NCBI RefSeq assembly: GCF_003755185.1
Contig: NZ_RKIC01000013.1
Location: forward strand, 62,001 to 126,000
Source of the DNA: Frigoribacterium sp. PhB24
GTDB taxonomy: Bacteria; Actinomycetota; Actinomycetes; Actinomycetales; Microbacteriaceae
Reading direction: 5' to 3'
Length of the DNA stretch: 64,000 bases
This document shows positions 1 through 8,738 of the stretch, in pieces. Below the pieces are notes generated by a model. It made no database searches and was not told the DNA's origin. It saw only the letters and a program-made list of their open reading frames with translations. The position numbers were made by a program, and so were the translations under genes. Position 1 is the first letter of the stretch. The number at the start of each line of letters is the position of its first letter.

Positions 1-902
1 TCATCTGGCCGACAGCCCTGAGCGTCGCCTTCGTCGGTCTGATGGAGACCCTGCTGACCGCCAAGCTCGTCGACGACCTCACTGAGACCCCGTCGCACAA
101 GGGCAGGGAGTCCTGGGCGCTCGGCGTCGCGAACATCGCGGCCGGCTTCTACGGCGGCATCGCCGGCTGCGCCATGATCGGGCAGACGGTGGTCAACGTG
201 AAGATCGGACGGGCCCGCACGCGGGTGTCGACGATCGCCGCCGGGCTCTTCCTGCTGTTGCTGGTCACCGGGCTGAGCGCGGTGATGTCGGCGATCCCGA
301 TGGTGGCGCTGGCGGCGGTCATGATGATCGTCGCGATCACGACCGTCGACTGGCACTCGCTCAAGCCGTCGACCCTGCGGCGCATGCCGGTGCCCGAGAC
401 ACTCGTCATGGTGGTCACGGTGGCCGTGGTGGTGGCGACGAACAACCTCGCCCTCGGCGTCGCGGTCGGTGTGCTGCTCGCGATGGTGCTCTTCGCCCGA
501 CGGGTGGCGCACGTCATCACGGTCGAACGGCACGTGACGCCCGGCACGAGCGCCGGCGACGAGGCCTGCGCGGGCCCCGGCGCCGACTCCGGCGCATCGG
601 ACGCAGGAGGCGCGGGTGCGGTCGTCGAGGCGGCCACGGCCCCAGAGACGGTGCGGTACGACGTCGTCGGCCCGTTGTTCTTCGGCAGCAGCAACGACCT
701 CGTCGAGCACTTCTCCTACGGTGACGACCCGGCCACGGTCGTCGTCGACCTCTCACGCGCCCAGGTCTGGGACGCGTCGAGCGTCGCGGCCCTCGACTCG
801 GTCGACGAGAAGTTCCGGGCACACGGCGTGACGGCGACGTTCGTCGGGCTGGACGACCGCAGCGAGGCGTTCCACGGACGCCTCACCGGTCGCCTCGGGT
901 AG
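1..902 (+). CDS. SulP-family anion transporter with STAS domain (5' end outside window)
   Basis: The reading frame is open from the first bases, so the start lies upstream of the window. The visible part holds the last membrane helices of a SulP (SLC26-like) transporter, with hydrophobic segments at about 40-175 of the visible residues. A low-complexity linker follows, then a C-terminal STAS domain ending in a VDLSRAQVWDASSVAALD-type strand-loop-helix. SulP proteins move sulfate, bicarbonate or similar anions across the cytoplasmic membrane; the substrate cannot be read from this fragment. The linker between membrane part and STAS domain contains one copy of the AGGAGGCGCG motif (605-614), read here as GGA. 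The family call is firm. Confidence 0.85.
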   Translation, partial: IWPTALSVAFVGLMETLLTAKLVDDLTETPSHKGRESWALGVANIAAGFYGGIAGCAMIGQTVVNVKIGRARTRVSTIAAGLFLLLLVTGLSAVMSAIPMVALAAVMMIVAITTVDWHSLKPSTLRRMPVPETLVMVVTVAVVVATNNLALGVAVGVLLAMVLFARRVAHVITVERHVTPGTSAGDEACAGPGADSGASDAGGAGAVVEAATAPETVRYDVVGPLFFGSSNDLVEHFSYGDDPATVVVDLSRAQVWDASSVAALDSVDEKFRAHGVTATFVGLDDRSEAFHGRLTGRLG

Positions 903-942
903 CGGGCCGCTCCGGCGACGCGCCGGGACGCGAGCGCTCGGC

Positions 943-2112
943 TCAGCCGTCGATGCGGACGAAGTGGTGCGCCTGGTTCCAGATGGGACGGACGTCGACG
1001 AAGCCGCCGGGCTTGGGGGCGTCGAGGATCATGCCGTTGCCGGCGTAGATGCCGTCGTGGGCCAGGTTGTCGAAGACGACGAGGTCGCCCGGTACCGCTT
1101 CGGACTCGGGGATCGTGCGACCCTCGGTGTTCTGCGTGGGCACGTAGTGGGTGAGCTTGATGCCGAACTGCGCGTAGACGAAGGTGATCAGCCCCGAGCA
1201 GTCGAACTTCGAGGGGTCCTCGCCGCCGTGCACGTACGGCGTGCCGATGTACTGCAGCGCCACCGCGAGCACCTGGTCGCGGTCGAGCTCGGGGTAGAGC
1301 GGGTTCGCGAGGTAGTCGGCCGTGGTCGGCCCCTCGTAGGTCGTGTTCGCCGCGGCCTTGCGGTTCTGCAGGTTCTGCGTCACGACGTCGACCATCGACG
1401 TGGCGGAGTAGGTGTCGCGAGCGGTCTCGTCGGACTCGTCGGACAGCGAGGCCGTGTCGACCGAGAGGGTCTGCGAGCCGAGCGACGACCGCGCCGACGC
1501 CCCCGCCGCGACGGCCTGGGCCTCGTCGCCCGTGGTCGCGAGCAGGGGCAGCACGCCGCTGGCGGCGAACCCGACGATCGCCGTGACGATGGAGAGCTTC
1601 TTCACGGCGGTGCCGACGCTGCGCGCTGCACCGGCGCGCCCGGCGGCACCGGCATGGGCCTGCGAGGCGGGACGCGCGGCCAGGGTCGAGGCCCGGCGAG
1701 CGCGACGCGAGGGTCGGTCGGCGGCCGGTCGAGCGGCGGCCGAGGAGGCGCGGGCGGCGACCGCAGGACGAGCGGCCTCGGTCGCGGCGGACTCCTCGAG
1801 GCCGAGCAACGGGCTGGTCCGGGCCGGAGCGTCGGAGCGACGCGGCCGGACGCGCGGGGCGACCGCAGCCTCGGCGGCACCGACGAGGGCGGGGCACTCG
1901 ACGAAGGACTGGCGGTGCGAGGTCGGCAGGACGTCCCGGCGGGCACGGCGTTCGCGTCGTTCGAGGGCGAGGCGGGCCGAGCGCTCACCGAGCGGACGAG
2001 GACCGTTCTGGCCTTCTGTCGCCTGACCGGCGGGCTGTTGACCGGAACCGTCGGTGTGACCAGCCGTCGCGCCACCCTGATCCGAAGAGGTCGGGGAGGC
2101 GGGCTTCGTCAC
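943..2112 (-). CDS. NlpC/P60 family peptidoglycan endopeptidase
   Basis: Predicted cell-wall hydrolase that cuts peptide stems of peptidoglycan. The C-terminal ~120 residues form an NlpC/P60 domain: GTPYVHGG, then the nucleophile Cys in FDCSGL (about residue 305), and the His in HDGIYAG (about 352). Upstream is a hydrophobic segment (about residues 185-205) that may anchor or export the protein. The first ~180 residues are Arg/Ala/Pro-rich and probably disordered and cytoplasmic. I chose GTG at 2112 because an AGAGGA ribosome site lies 8 bases before it; an in-frame ATG at 2148 would add 12 residues. The long disordered N-terminus holds an AGGAGGCGCG motif copy (1743). Confidence 0.82.
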   Translation of the reverse strand: MTKPASPTSSDQGGATAGHTDGSGQQPAGQATEGQNGPRPLGERSARLALERRERRARRDVLPTSHRQSFVECPALVGAAEAAVAPRVRPRRSDAPARTSPLLGLEESAATEAARPAVAARASSAAARPAADRPSRRARRASTLAARPASQAHAGAAGRAGAARSVGTAVKKLSIVTAIVGFAASGVLPLLATTGDEAQAVAAGASARSSLGSQTLSVDTASLSDESDETARDTYSATSMVDVVTQNLQNRKAAANTTYEGPTTADYLANPLYPELDRDQVLAVALQYIGTPYVHGGEDPSKFDCSGLITFVYAQFGIKLTHYVPTQNTEGRTIPESEAVPGDLVVFDNLAHDGIYAGNGMILDAPKPGGFVDVRPIWNQAHHFVRIDG

Positions 2113-2217
2113 GCGTGCGGTCCTCTCGTCTGGGGGTGGTGCGAACACTCGACCCTAGCGCGCATCATCCTCGAGGTGTAGTTGTCGTCGGAAAAAGGTC
2201 ACGAATCGATCACGAAA

Positions 2218-2868
2218 TCATGCGGGTGATCGCTCGTCGGGTGACCCGTGATCACCCGGTGCCGACGGGCCCGACACCGCACGACGGCGCGTGAGCTCGC
2301 GCCGCAACGCCCGCCGTTCACGCCACGTCGGCGGACGGGGCGGAACGGTGGCGGCCTCGGCGGACCGCCGCGCCTGACGCCTCTCGTGCCAGAGCAACAC
2401 CTCGGCGTCGACGTCGCGCGTGGGCGTCACGACCGGCGGACCGCCCGAGAGCTGGCGCCTCGCCTCGACGATGCGGGCGTTGAAGTCGTCGAGGTGCGAT
2501 CGGACGGCGGCCTCGGACCGCAACCGGTCGAGCTCGGCGTGCAGCCCCGTGCTCTCGGCCCGCAATGACAGGGCCGGAGGCGCGAGCCCCGTGAGCCCTT
2601 CGCGCTCGATCAGGCCGCGGAGCCACCAGTCGGGATCGACCGTGCCCCCTCCCGGGCCGGGCAGGGGTTTGCCGGCCAGCGGCAGGTCGTCGAACTCGCC
2701 CCGCGCGATCGCGAGGTCGATGGCGGTGCGCGCCCAGGCCCGCATCTCGGCGGCCGTGCGCGTGTCGCGGGGCGCGTCACCATTCGGCACGTCGCCGTCG
2801 ACCCGGTAGCGGGCCGCGTCGACGCGGTGGTCGCGACCCTGCGGTCGTCGTTCGGGTTCTCGGTCCAT
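2218..2868 (-). CDS. DUF1992 (DnaJC28-like) domain protein
   Basis: A 216-residue protein whose middle matches the DUF1992 pattern: an A-x-ID-x-AIARGEFDDLPLAGKPL segment at about residues 48-70, then DPDWWLRGLI. The family is named after the human J-protein homologue DNAJC28, but there is no J domain here and the bacterial role is unknown. The C-terminal part is Arg-rich and probably helical. The gene stands alone between the NlpC/P60 gene and a divergent small membrane protein gene. The family assignment is good; no function can be given. Confidence 0.75.
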   Translation of the reverse strand: MDREPERRPQGRDHRVDAARYRVDGDVPNGDAPRDTRTAAEMRAWARTAIDLAIARGEFDDLPLAGKPLPGPGGGTVDPDWWLRGLIEREGLTGLAPPALSLRAESTGLHAELDRLRSEAAVRSHLDDFNARIVEARRQLSGGPPVVTPTRDVDAEVLLWHERRQARRSAEAATVPPRPPTWRERRALRRELTRRRAVSGPSAPGDHGSPDERSPA

Positions 2869-3012
2869 GTGCCGCGCCTCCTGCGCTCGTCGTCGGACGG
2901 CGGGCGGTGCCCTGTCGTCACCGTGTGCCGGTTCGTGGCGTCGAGGTTACGCCGCACCACCGACGGCGGCCGGGCCTAGCCTGGTGTCCCGCCCGTCGAT
3001 CGAGGAGGCCTG

Positions 3013-3429
3013 ATGCGTGACGCCGCCCCACCCGCCCCCGGCACGATCTCGACGGCGTACGCCCTGTGGATCGTCGTCGTCGCCCTGGGCGTCGTCGGCG
3101 CCGTCGTGCTGATGCTGTTCGGCGGGCCGGCCCGGGTGTCGACGTCCGGCGGGGCCCTGGCGGACCCGCGGGGGGCCGACATCGCCGGCGGGGTGTTCGC
3201 GATCGTGGTCGCCCTGGTGCAGCTGGCGGTCGTCCGGTCGATGCGCGACGGGCGGCGCTGGGCACGCACCGTGCTGCTCGTGCTGACCATCCTGCAGGTG
3301 CTGGGCGGTGTGAGCGGGGCGAGCGGCGGTGGCGTGCTCGTGTGGGCCTCGGTGATCAGCGCGTTGATCGCCTGCCTGCTGATGCTGCTGCCGTCGTCGA
3401 CGGCCTTCTTCGAGCGGCACGCCCGCTAG
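3013..3429 (+). CDS. Small four-helix membrane protein, unknown function
   Basis: A 138-residue protein with four clear hydrophobic segments (about 15-37, 57-75, 83-100 and 108-128) separated by short charged loops. I recognise no conserved family beyond a generic actinobacterial membrane protein. A GGAGG ribosome site precedes the ATG by 5 bases, and a TAGCCT hexamer at 2977-2982 could be the -10 box. Codon use matches the surroundings, so it is probably a real gene. The function is unknown. Confidence 0.65.
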   Translation: MRDAAPPAPGTISTAYALWIVVVALGVVGAVVLMLFGGPARVSTSGGALADPRGADIAGGVFAIVVALVQLAVVRSMRDGRRWARTVLLVLTILQVLGGVSGASGGGVLVWASVISALIACLLMLLPSSTAFFERHAR

Positions 3430-3470
3430 GCGTACCGGCACCCTGCGACCTCCCGAGGAGGCGCGGGCCG

Positions 3471-3962
3471 TCAGACCGAGCGTCCCCGTCCCCGGGCGCG
3501 CAGCACGTCGACGACGACCGCACCGACCACGGCCCCGGCGCCCAGCAGGGCGAGCACGGTGCTCGACCGGACGAAGTCCGAGCGGCGACCACGGGGCAGA
3601 CGACCGGCGGCCAGGTCGTGCAGCAGCTGACCGGACGCCGCGAGGCAGGCCGACTCGGCCTCGGCGTCGTGCAGGGACCAGTCGGGCGCGGACACGTCTC
3701 CGATCACGCTGACGTCACCGTCGTCGGCGTCGAACCACACGTCGATCGGCGCCCGCCTCGGGCCCGTGATCGTCAGCACGCGTGACTGCCAGCCGGCACG
3801 ACGGATCGCGCCTCCCGGCACCTCGTCGCCGACCCAGGAGTGGACGACCCGCAGGCGCCCGCTCTCCTCCGCGGCGGCCAGGTCGAGCGCCCGTCGCAGC
3901 CGGTCGACGAACGGCGGACGCTCGGGTTCGGGCAACGAGATGGTCGGCAGGCCTCGGTACAT
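3471..3962 (-). CDS. Hypothetical protein with C-terminal membrane anchor
   Basis: A 163-residue protein of unknown function. The first ~125 residues look like a soluble alpha/beta domain with acidic stretches. A single hydrophobic helix near residues 137-155 is followed by an Arg-rich tail (RARGRGR), which suggests a tail-anchored protein with its N-terminal domain in the cytoplasm. It is convergent with the small membrane protein upstream and divergent from the BMP lipoprotein gene. I see no known motif. Confidence 0.55.
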   Translation of the reverse strand: MYRGLPTISLPEPERPPFVDRLRRALDLAAAEESGRLRVVHSWVGDEVPGGAIRRAGWQSRVLTITGPRRAPIDVWFDADDGDVSVIGDVSAPDWSLHDAEAESACLAASGQLLHDLAAGRLPRGRRSDFVRSSTVLALLGAGAVVGAVVVDVLRARGRGRSV

Positions 3963-4040
3963 GCCGACAGTGTGCCCCGCCCGCCTGGACGCCGTCGCAC
4001 CCGGCCGCCCGTCGGCCCGCCGGCCATCTCCTCGCAGGGC

Positions 4041-4096
4041 GCCAGGAAGTGGTCACGACGCCACGACTAGTCCTGGCGCTGTGTCCATCTCCTGGC
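4041..4096. repeat. Imperfect 56-bp palindrome centred on CTAG (copy A)
   Basis: Two 26-base arms flank a central CTAG at 4067-4070, and 20 of 26 positions pair. The right arm (TCCTGGCGCTGTGTCCATCT followed by CCTGGC) recurs in a second copy at 19855-19910. It lies between the divergent genes at 3962 and 4283, so it could be an operator, a REP-like element or a transcript hairpin. Confidence 0.6.
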
Positions 4097-4105
4097 GAGG
4101 AGCGC

Positions 4106-4160
4106 AGGAGGCGCGGCGCGGGCCGGGCGGGCGGCGAGGGCAGGAGGCGCGGCGCGGGCC
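4106..4160 (+). repeat. Tandem pair of AGGAGGCGCG motif units
   Basis: Two near-identical 22-base units, starting with GCAGGAGGCGCGG and running to GCGGGCCG, begin at about 4104 and 4140. The 320-base gap 3963-4282 otherwise contains only the palindrome at 4041 and the ribosome site of the lipoprotein gene. The short spacer between the units is G-rich. Confidence 0.6.
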
Positions 4161-4282
4161 GCCGACGGAGCCCGCCCCCGTCACACGCTTGGCACGGCGG
4201 CCCGCAGGCAGTTGACTGTGTCCATCCGCCCGGCCCGCGCCGCCGGCAGTCCACAGCACACACGTCCCGGAGGTCCCGCCTC

Positions 4283-5431
4283 ATGCCCGTCCGTCCTGCC
4301 GCACCCGCACGTCCCACCGGCACCAGCCCGGCAGCCGCCCGCGCCGGGGACCGTGAGTCGTCCCGCCGCCGTCACCCGCGCCTCCTCGGGGTCGCCGGCG
4401 GCCTCGCCGGTCTCGCCCTGCTCGCGGGCTGTGCCAGCGCTCCCGCCGAGGGTGGCGGCAGCACCGCCGCGGGGTCCGAGAACTGCGCCCGCATGGTGAC
4501 GAACTCCGGCGGACTCGACGACCGCTCGTTCAACCAGTCGAGCTGGGCCGGGCTGCAGAAGGCCGAGAAGGACGACGGCATCCAGGCCCGCGTGCTCGTG
4601 TCGACGACCGAGAACGACCTGGCCCCGAACGTCGCCCAGGCCGTCGACTCGGGCTGCGGCTTCGTGCTGACGGTCGGCTACGAGCTCGCCCCCGCCACCG
4701 AGGAGCAGGCGAAAGCCCACCCCGACATCGACTTCGCCATCGTCGACGAGACCGTCGAGGCCCCGAACGTCAAGCCGATCCTGTTCGACACGGCCCAGGC
4801 CTCGTACCTGGCCGGCTACCTCGCGGCGGGCGTCAGCACGACGGGCAAGGTCGCGACCTTCGGCGGCGGGAACCAGCCCCCGGTCACCCTGTTCATGGAC
4901 GGCTTCGCCGACGGCGTCGACGCCTACAACGCCGCGCACGGCACGAGCGTGCAGCTGCTCGGTTGGTCGAAGGAGGCGCAGGACGGCTCGTTCACCGGCG
5001 ACTTCGAGGACGTCAACAAGGGCAAGCAGCTGGCGCAGGCGCTGATCGACCAGGGTGCGGACGTCATCATGCCGGTCGCCGGTCAGGTCGGCGAGGGGGC
5101 GGCGTCGGCCGCGCTCGCCACGGGCGGCGTCGACGTGATCTGGGTCGACAACGACGGCTACGACACGCTCCCCGCCGAGTACCGACCGATCATGTTGACC
5201 AGCGTCATCAAGGACACCGAGAAGGCCGTCCAGCAGATCGCCGTGTCGTCGACGGACGACTCGTTCAGCAACGACCCCTACGTCGGCACGCTCGACAACG
5301 GCGGGGTCGACCTCGCGCCGTTCCACGACCTCGCGTCGTCGGTCAGCCCCGAGCTGTCCGCCGAGCTCGACGCCCTGCGCGGTCAGATCGTGAGCGGAGC
5401 CGTGACGGTCACCTCGCCCAGCCAGCCGTAG
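4283..5431 (+). CDS. BMP-family substrate-binding lipoprotein (PnrA/Med type)
   Basis: Predicted extracytoplasmic binding protein of the basic-membrane-protein family, which feeds ABC importers, often for nucleosides. A long Arg-rich leader and hydrophobic stretch end in the lipobox LLAGC with Cys at residue 50. The mature part starts with the family signature MVTNSGGLDDRSFNQSSWAG and later carries FGGG, FMDGFADGV and a VIMPVAGQVGEGA segment. The ATG at 4283 has GGAGG nine bases upstream; the frame is open further upstream but without coding character. No permease or ATPase genes are adjacent, so its transporter must be encoded elsewhere. A hairpin at 5473-5528 follows. Confidence 0.88.
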   Translation: MPVRPAAPARPTGTSPAAARAGDRESSRRRHPRLLGVAGGLAGLALLAGCASAPAEGGGSTAAGSENCARMVTNSGGLDDRSFNQSSWAGLQKAEKDDGIQARVLVSTTENDLAPNVAQAVDSGCGFVLTVGYELAPATEEQAKAHPDIDFAIVDETVEAPNVKPILFDTAQASYLAGYLAAGVSTTGKVATFGGGNQPPVTLFMDGFADGVDAYNAAHGTSVQLLGWSKEAQDGSFTGDFEDVNKGKQLAQALIDQGADVIMPVAGQVGEGAASAALATGGVDVIWVDNDGYDTLPAEYRPIMLTSVIKDTEKAVQQIAVSSTDDSFSNDPYVGTLDNGGVDLAPFHDLASSVSPELSAELDALRGQIVSGAVTVTSPSQP

Positions 5432-5472
5432 GCCGGGCCGGCCCAGGGCCGGCCGCGGCCCGACCGCTCCGC

Positions 5473-5528
5473 CGAGTGGGCAGAAGAGGCTCGTCGGCGA
5501 GAGCCGAGCAGCACCTTCTGCCCACTCG
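5473..5528. terminator. Bidirectional hairpin terminator
   Basis: Perfect 14-base arms (CGAGTGGGCAGAAG and its complement) enclose a 28-base loop that itself contains a GCTC/GAGC pairing. It sits between the convergent lipoprotein (ends 5431) and transketolase (ends 5553) genes. There is no T tract, as is common in high-GC actinobacteria. Confidence 0.65.
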
Positions 5529-5552
5529 CTGGCCAGGACGAGGAGGCGCGGG

Positions 5553-7676
5553 TCAGGAAGCGACGGAGGTCGCAGCCCGGGCGGCAGCGGCGCGCACCGC
5601 GGCGACGACGCGTTCCGTCGTCATGCCGCGCTCGCGCAACGCATCGGCCGCGGGGGCCGACAGGCCGAACTCGTCGATGCCGACGATCACGCCGCCGGGG
5701 CCGGCGACGCCCTCCCAGCCGAAGCTGGCGGCGGCCTCGACGACGACCCGGGCCGACACGGCGCGGGGCAGCACCTGCTCGCGGTACTCGACGGGCTCGG
5801 CGTCGAACCACTCGCGGCACGGCATCGACACGACGCGCACGGCGAGATCGTCGATCTGCGCGACGGCCTCGAGCACGAGGGCGACCTCGCTGCCCGTGGC
5901 GACGACGACCACGTCGGGCGTGCCGCCCTCAGCCGGGTCACCAGCCGCGCCACCGGCCGGGCCACCGGCCGAGCCACCGGCCGAGGCCGACGCGTCCTGC
6001 ACGACGTAGGCCCCGCGACGCACACCCGCGCGCACCACGTCGGCCGGCGTCGGCGCGACCGGCAGGGGCTGGCGGGCCAGCACGAGACCGGCCGGGCCGT
6101 CCTTCTCGAGGATCGCGAGCCAGGCCGCGGCCGTCTCGGCGCCGTCGGCGGGGCGCACCACCGAGAACCCGGGCATCGCGCGGAGGCTCGCCAGATGCTC
6201 GATCGGCTGGTGGGTGGGCCCGTCGGCGCCGAGGGCCACCGAGTCGTGCGACCAGAGGTAGGTGACCGGCAGCTGCATGAGCGCCGCCAGGCGGATCGCC
6301 GGGCGCTGGTAGTCGCTGAACACCAGGAACGTGCCGGCGAAGAACCGTGAGCCCTCGATCAGCGCGATGCCGTTCATGGCCGAGGCCATCGCCCCCTCGC
6401 GCACGCCCCAGTGGACGTTGCGACCGGCGCGGCCGGTGCCGGGACCCTCGTCGGGGAGGAACGACGCGCCTCCTGCGATCGCCGTCCGGTTGGGCTCGGC
6501 GAGGTCGGCCGAGCCGCCCCACAGCTCGGGCAGCGCCTCGGCGAACGCCTGGATGACCTGTCCGGACGCGTCGCGGGTGGCGAGCGTGTCGCCGGGCGAG
6601 AAGACGGGGAGGCGCGACCCGAGGTCCGCGGGCAGGGTGCGCGACCGCGAGCGCCGCAGTTCGGCGGCGGCCACGGGGTGGGCGAGCTCCCAGGCGTCGG
6701 CGGCGACCTGCCAGGCCTCGCGGGCGGCCCGACCGCGCTCGAGGGCCGTCCGGGTGTGAGCGAGCACGGTGTCGTCCACCGTGAAGGGGTCGGAGTCGAC
6801 GCCGAGCTCGACGCGGGTGGCCGCGACCTCGTCGGCCCCGAGCGGGGCGCCGTGCGACGCCGAGGTGTTGCGGGCGTTCGGGGCGGGCCAGGCGATCTGC
6901 GACTTGAGCACGACGAGGTGCGGACGGTCACCGCGGCGGTCGGCGGCCGAGAGCACCTCGTCGAGGGCGTCGACGTCGACGTCGCCGTCCGAGGCGAGGC
7001 CGACGTGGTCCACCCGCCAGCCCTGCGCGGCGAAGCGGGCACCGACGTTCTCGCTCGAGGTGAGGCTCGTGTCGCCCTCGATCTGGATGTCGTTGTCGTC
7101 GTAGATCACCGTGAGGCCGCCGAGGCGGTGGCGTCCGGCGAGCGCGCCGGCCTCGTACGAGAGCCCCTCCTGCAGGTCGCCGTCCGAGGCGAGCACGAAC
7201 ACGCGTCGGTCGAAGACGGACTCGCCGGGTGCGGCGTCGGGGTCGTTGACGGCTCGCTCGTGCGCGATGGCCATCGCCATGCCGACGGCCGTGGCGAAAC
7301 CCTGGCCGAGCGGCCCGGTCGTGGTCTCGACACCCGGGGTGTGGCCGAGTTCGGGGTGGCCGGGCGTGCGCGAGCCGAACGAGCGGAACGCCTTGAGGTC
7401 GTCCAGCGACACGTCGTAGCCGGTGAGGAAGAGCTGCGTGTAGAGCAGGACGCTCGCGTGCCCGCAGCTGAGCACGAAACGGTCGCGGCCGGGCCAGTCG
7501 GGTGCCTGCGGGTCGTGCCGCAGGTGCTTCTGGAAGAGGAGGTGCGCGACGGGAGCCAGCGCGGCCGCCGTCCCCGGGTGACCCGAGCCCGCACGCTCGA
7601 CGGCGTCCAGGGCGAGCAGGCGGGCGGTGGTGACGGCGGCGTGGTCGAGAGGGGTCTGGTCGAAAGCGTGGGTCAC
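5553..7676 (-). CDS. tkt: Transketolase
   Basis: Thiamine-diphosphate enzyme of the non-oxidative pentose phosphate pathway, moving two-carbon units between sugar phosphates. Conserved signatures include GSGHPG with the His near residue 33, GPLGQG (about 121-126), the ThDP motif SDGDLQEG...YDDNDIQI (165-199) and a SHDSVALGADGPTHQP segment in the pyrimidine domain. At 707 residues it is slightly longer than usual, because a Gly/Ala/Pro-rich insert (about residues 555-580) is encoded by 12-base tandem repeats at 5938-5990. It is divergent from a GntR regulator and an ascorbate-type PTS, so it may be a dedicated pentose-catabolism copy. Two palindromes in the shared promoter region probably control it. 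Confidence 0.93.
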   Translation of the reverse strand: MTHAFDQTPLDHAAVTTARLLALDAVERAGSGHPGTAAALAPVAHLLFQKHLRHDPQAPDWPGRDRFVLSCGHASVLLYTQLFLTGYDVSLDDLKAFRSFGSRTPGHPELGHTPGVETTTGPLGQGFATAVGMAMAIAHERAVNDPDAAPGESVFDRRVFVLASDGDLQEGLSYEAGALAGRHRLGGLTVIYDDNDIQIEGDTSLTSSENVGARFAAQGWRVDHVGLASDGDVDVDALDEVLSAADRRGDRPHLVVLKSQIAWPAPNARNTSASHGAPLGADEVAATRVELGVDSDPFTVDDTVLAHTRTALERGRAAREAWQVAADAWELAHPVAAAELRRSRSRTLPADLGSRLPVFSPGDTLATRDASGQVIQAFAEALPELWGGSADLAEPNRTAIAGGASFLPDEGPGTGRAGRNVHWGVREGAMASAMNGIALIEGSRFFAGTFLVFSDYQRPAIRLAALMQLPVTYLWSHDSVALGADGPTHQPIEHLASLRAMPGFSVVRPADGAETAAAWLAILEKDGPAGLVLARQPLPVAPTPADVVRAGVRRGAYVVQDASASAGGSAGGPAGGAAGDPAEGGTPDVVVVATGSEVALVLEAVAQIDDLAVRVVSMPCREWFDAEPVEYREQVLPRAVSARVVVEAAASFGWEGVAGPGGVIVGIDEFGLSAPAADALRERGMTTERVVAAVRAAAARAATSVAS

Positions 7677-7735
7677 GTGTGGGGCTCCGGTTCGGGGTGG
7701 GGCGGGCGCGGACTCCGACGACCGTAACCGAAGGC

Positions 7736-7751
7736 ATCATGACGTCATGAT
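7736..7751. promoter_or_regulatory. Perfect 16-bp palindrome, probable GntR operator
   Basis: ATCATGACGTCATGAT lies 60 bases upstream of the transketolase start in the tkt/GntR divergent region. Short perfect palindromes of this sort are typical GntR/UTRA-family operators. A related site lies at 7806-7823. Confidence 0.55.
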
Positions 7752-7805
7752 GAATCAAGACGACTTTCGAGTTGCACGCGAGCCACGCGGCACGTACGCT
7801 CGTCG

Positions 7806-7823
7806 AAGTCATCATGACGACTT
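7806..7823. promoter_or_regulatory. Second GntR-type operator half palindrome
   Basis: AAGTCATCATGACGACTT is an 18-base palindrome with one mismatched pair and shares the TCATGA core with the site at 7736. It lies about 75 bases upstream of the regulator gene, so the regulator may control itself and both flanking transcripts. Confidence 0.5.
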
Positions 7824-7897
7824 GACGACCTGACGTCTCGGGTCCGAGCAGGCCACGGCCCGCGACACCATCTTCAGCAACGGCGCGGAGGCACCAG

Positions 7898-8629
7898 ATG
7901 AGCACCACGAGCGGCACGAGCAAGTACGTGGCCGTGCGCGAGCACCTGCTGTCCCGCATCCAGAAGCTCGAGTCCGGCTCACAGTTGCCCGCCGAGCCCG
8001 TGCTCTGCGACGAGTACGGCGTCAGCCGGATCACGCTGCGGCACGCGGTCGACGGCCTGATCGCCGACGGCCACCTGGTGCGCGAGCACGGTCGGGGCAC
8101 CTTCGTCACCGAGCCGCAGTACCGCCTGCACTACCGCGAGCGGTTCGCCGACGAGGTCAAGGGCTTCCATGCGCAGCAGACCGGCGAGGGCTTCGCGGTC
8201 AGCACCCGCGTGCTCGATCAGAAGGTCGTCCGGGCCGGCGAGACCGTGGCGAGCCACCTCGACATCAATTCGGCCGACGAGGTCGTCGAGCTGACCCGCC
8301 TGCGCTTCGTCAACGGCTCGTTGCACCACCTCGTCGTGACCTGGCTGCCGTACGCGCTGTTCCCCGAGACGTCGACCGTCGACTTCACCGACGGCTCGCT
8401 CTACGGGCACCTCGACCGCGAGCACGGCGTCACGCTCGCCCGACAGGACCTACTCGTGTCGCTCGACGGGGCCAGCACCCTCCACGCCGACGAGCTCGAC
8501 GTGCCGCTCGGCACGACGCTGCTCAAGATCGCGTCGACCGTCTACGACGGCGACGAGCGCGCCGTCGCGTACGGCACCAGCCACTTCACCCCGCAGAACA
8601 GCGAGATCTTCTTCGGCCTGCACGGGTGA
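7898..8629 (+). CDS. GntR-family transcriptional regulator with UTRA domain
   Basis: A 243-residue regulator. An N-terminal winged helix-turn-helix (about residues 8-72, with SQLPAEPVLCDEYGVSRITL and the wing LVREHGRGTFV) is followed by a UTRA ligand-binding domain typical of the HutC subfamily, whose effectors are often sugar phosphates. It lies between tkt and the PTS genes and probably responds to a product of the imported sugar. Palindromes at 7736 and 7806 are likely binding sites. The family is clear; the ligand is inferred. Confidence 0.88.
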   Translation: MSTTSGTSKYVAVREHLLSRIQKLESGSQLPAEPVLCDEYGVSRITLRHAVDGLIADGHLVREHGRGTFVTEPQYRLHYRERFADEVKGFHAQQTGEGFAVSTRVLDQKVVRAGETVASHLDINSADEVVELTRLRFVNGSLHHLVVTWLPYALFPETSTVDFTDGSLYGHLDREHGVTLARQDLLVSLDGASTLHADELDVPLGTTLLKIASTVYDGDERAVAYGTSHFTPQNSEIFFGLHG

Positions 8630-8738
8630 CCGACCGGGCGCTCCCCGGCTGCCGGGCCGCGCCTCCTCAATCCCCCACCGACATCCACCACCGACGCCCG
8701 TCCCGACGCCGACGTCACCGACCCCACCAGGAACTCCA

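Noticed and set aside
964-2181. A 405-codon open frame on + opposite the NlpC/P60 gene
   Set aside because: The opposite strand carries an intact NlpC/P60 active site; this frame is its antisense shadow.
4106-4160. The tandem motif pair as a CRISPR array
   Set aside because: Only two units with a very short, G-rich spacer, and no cas genes in the window.
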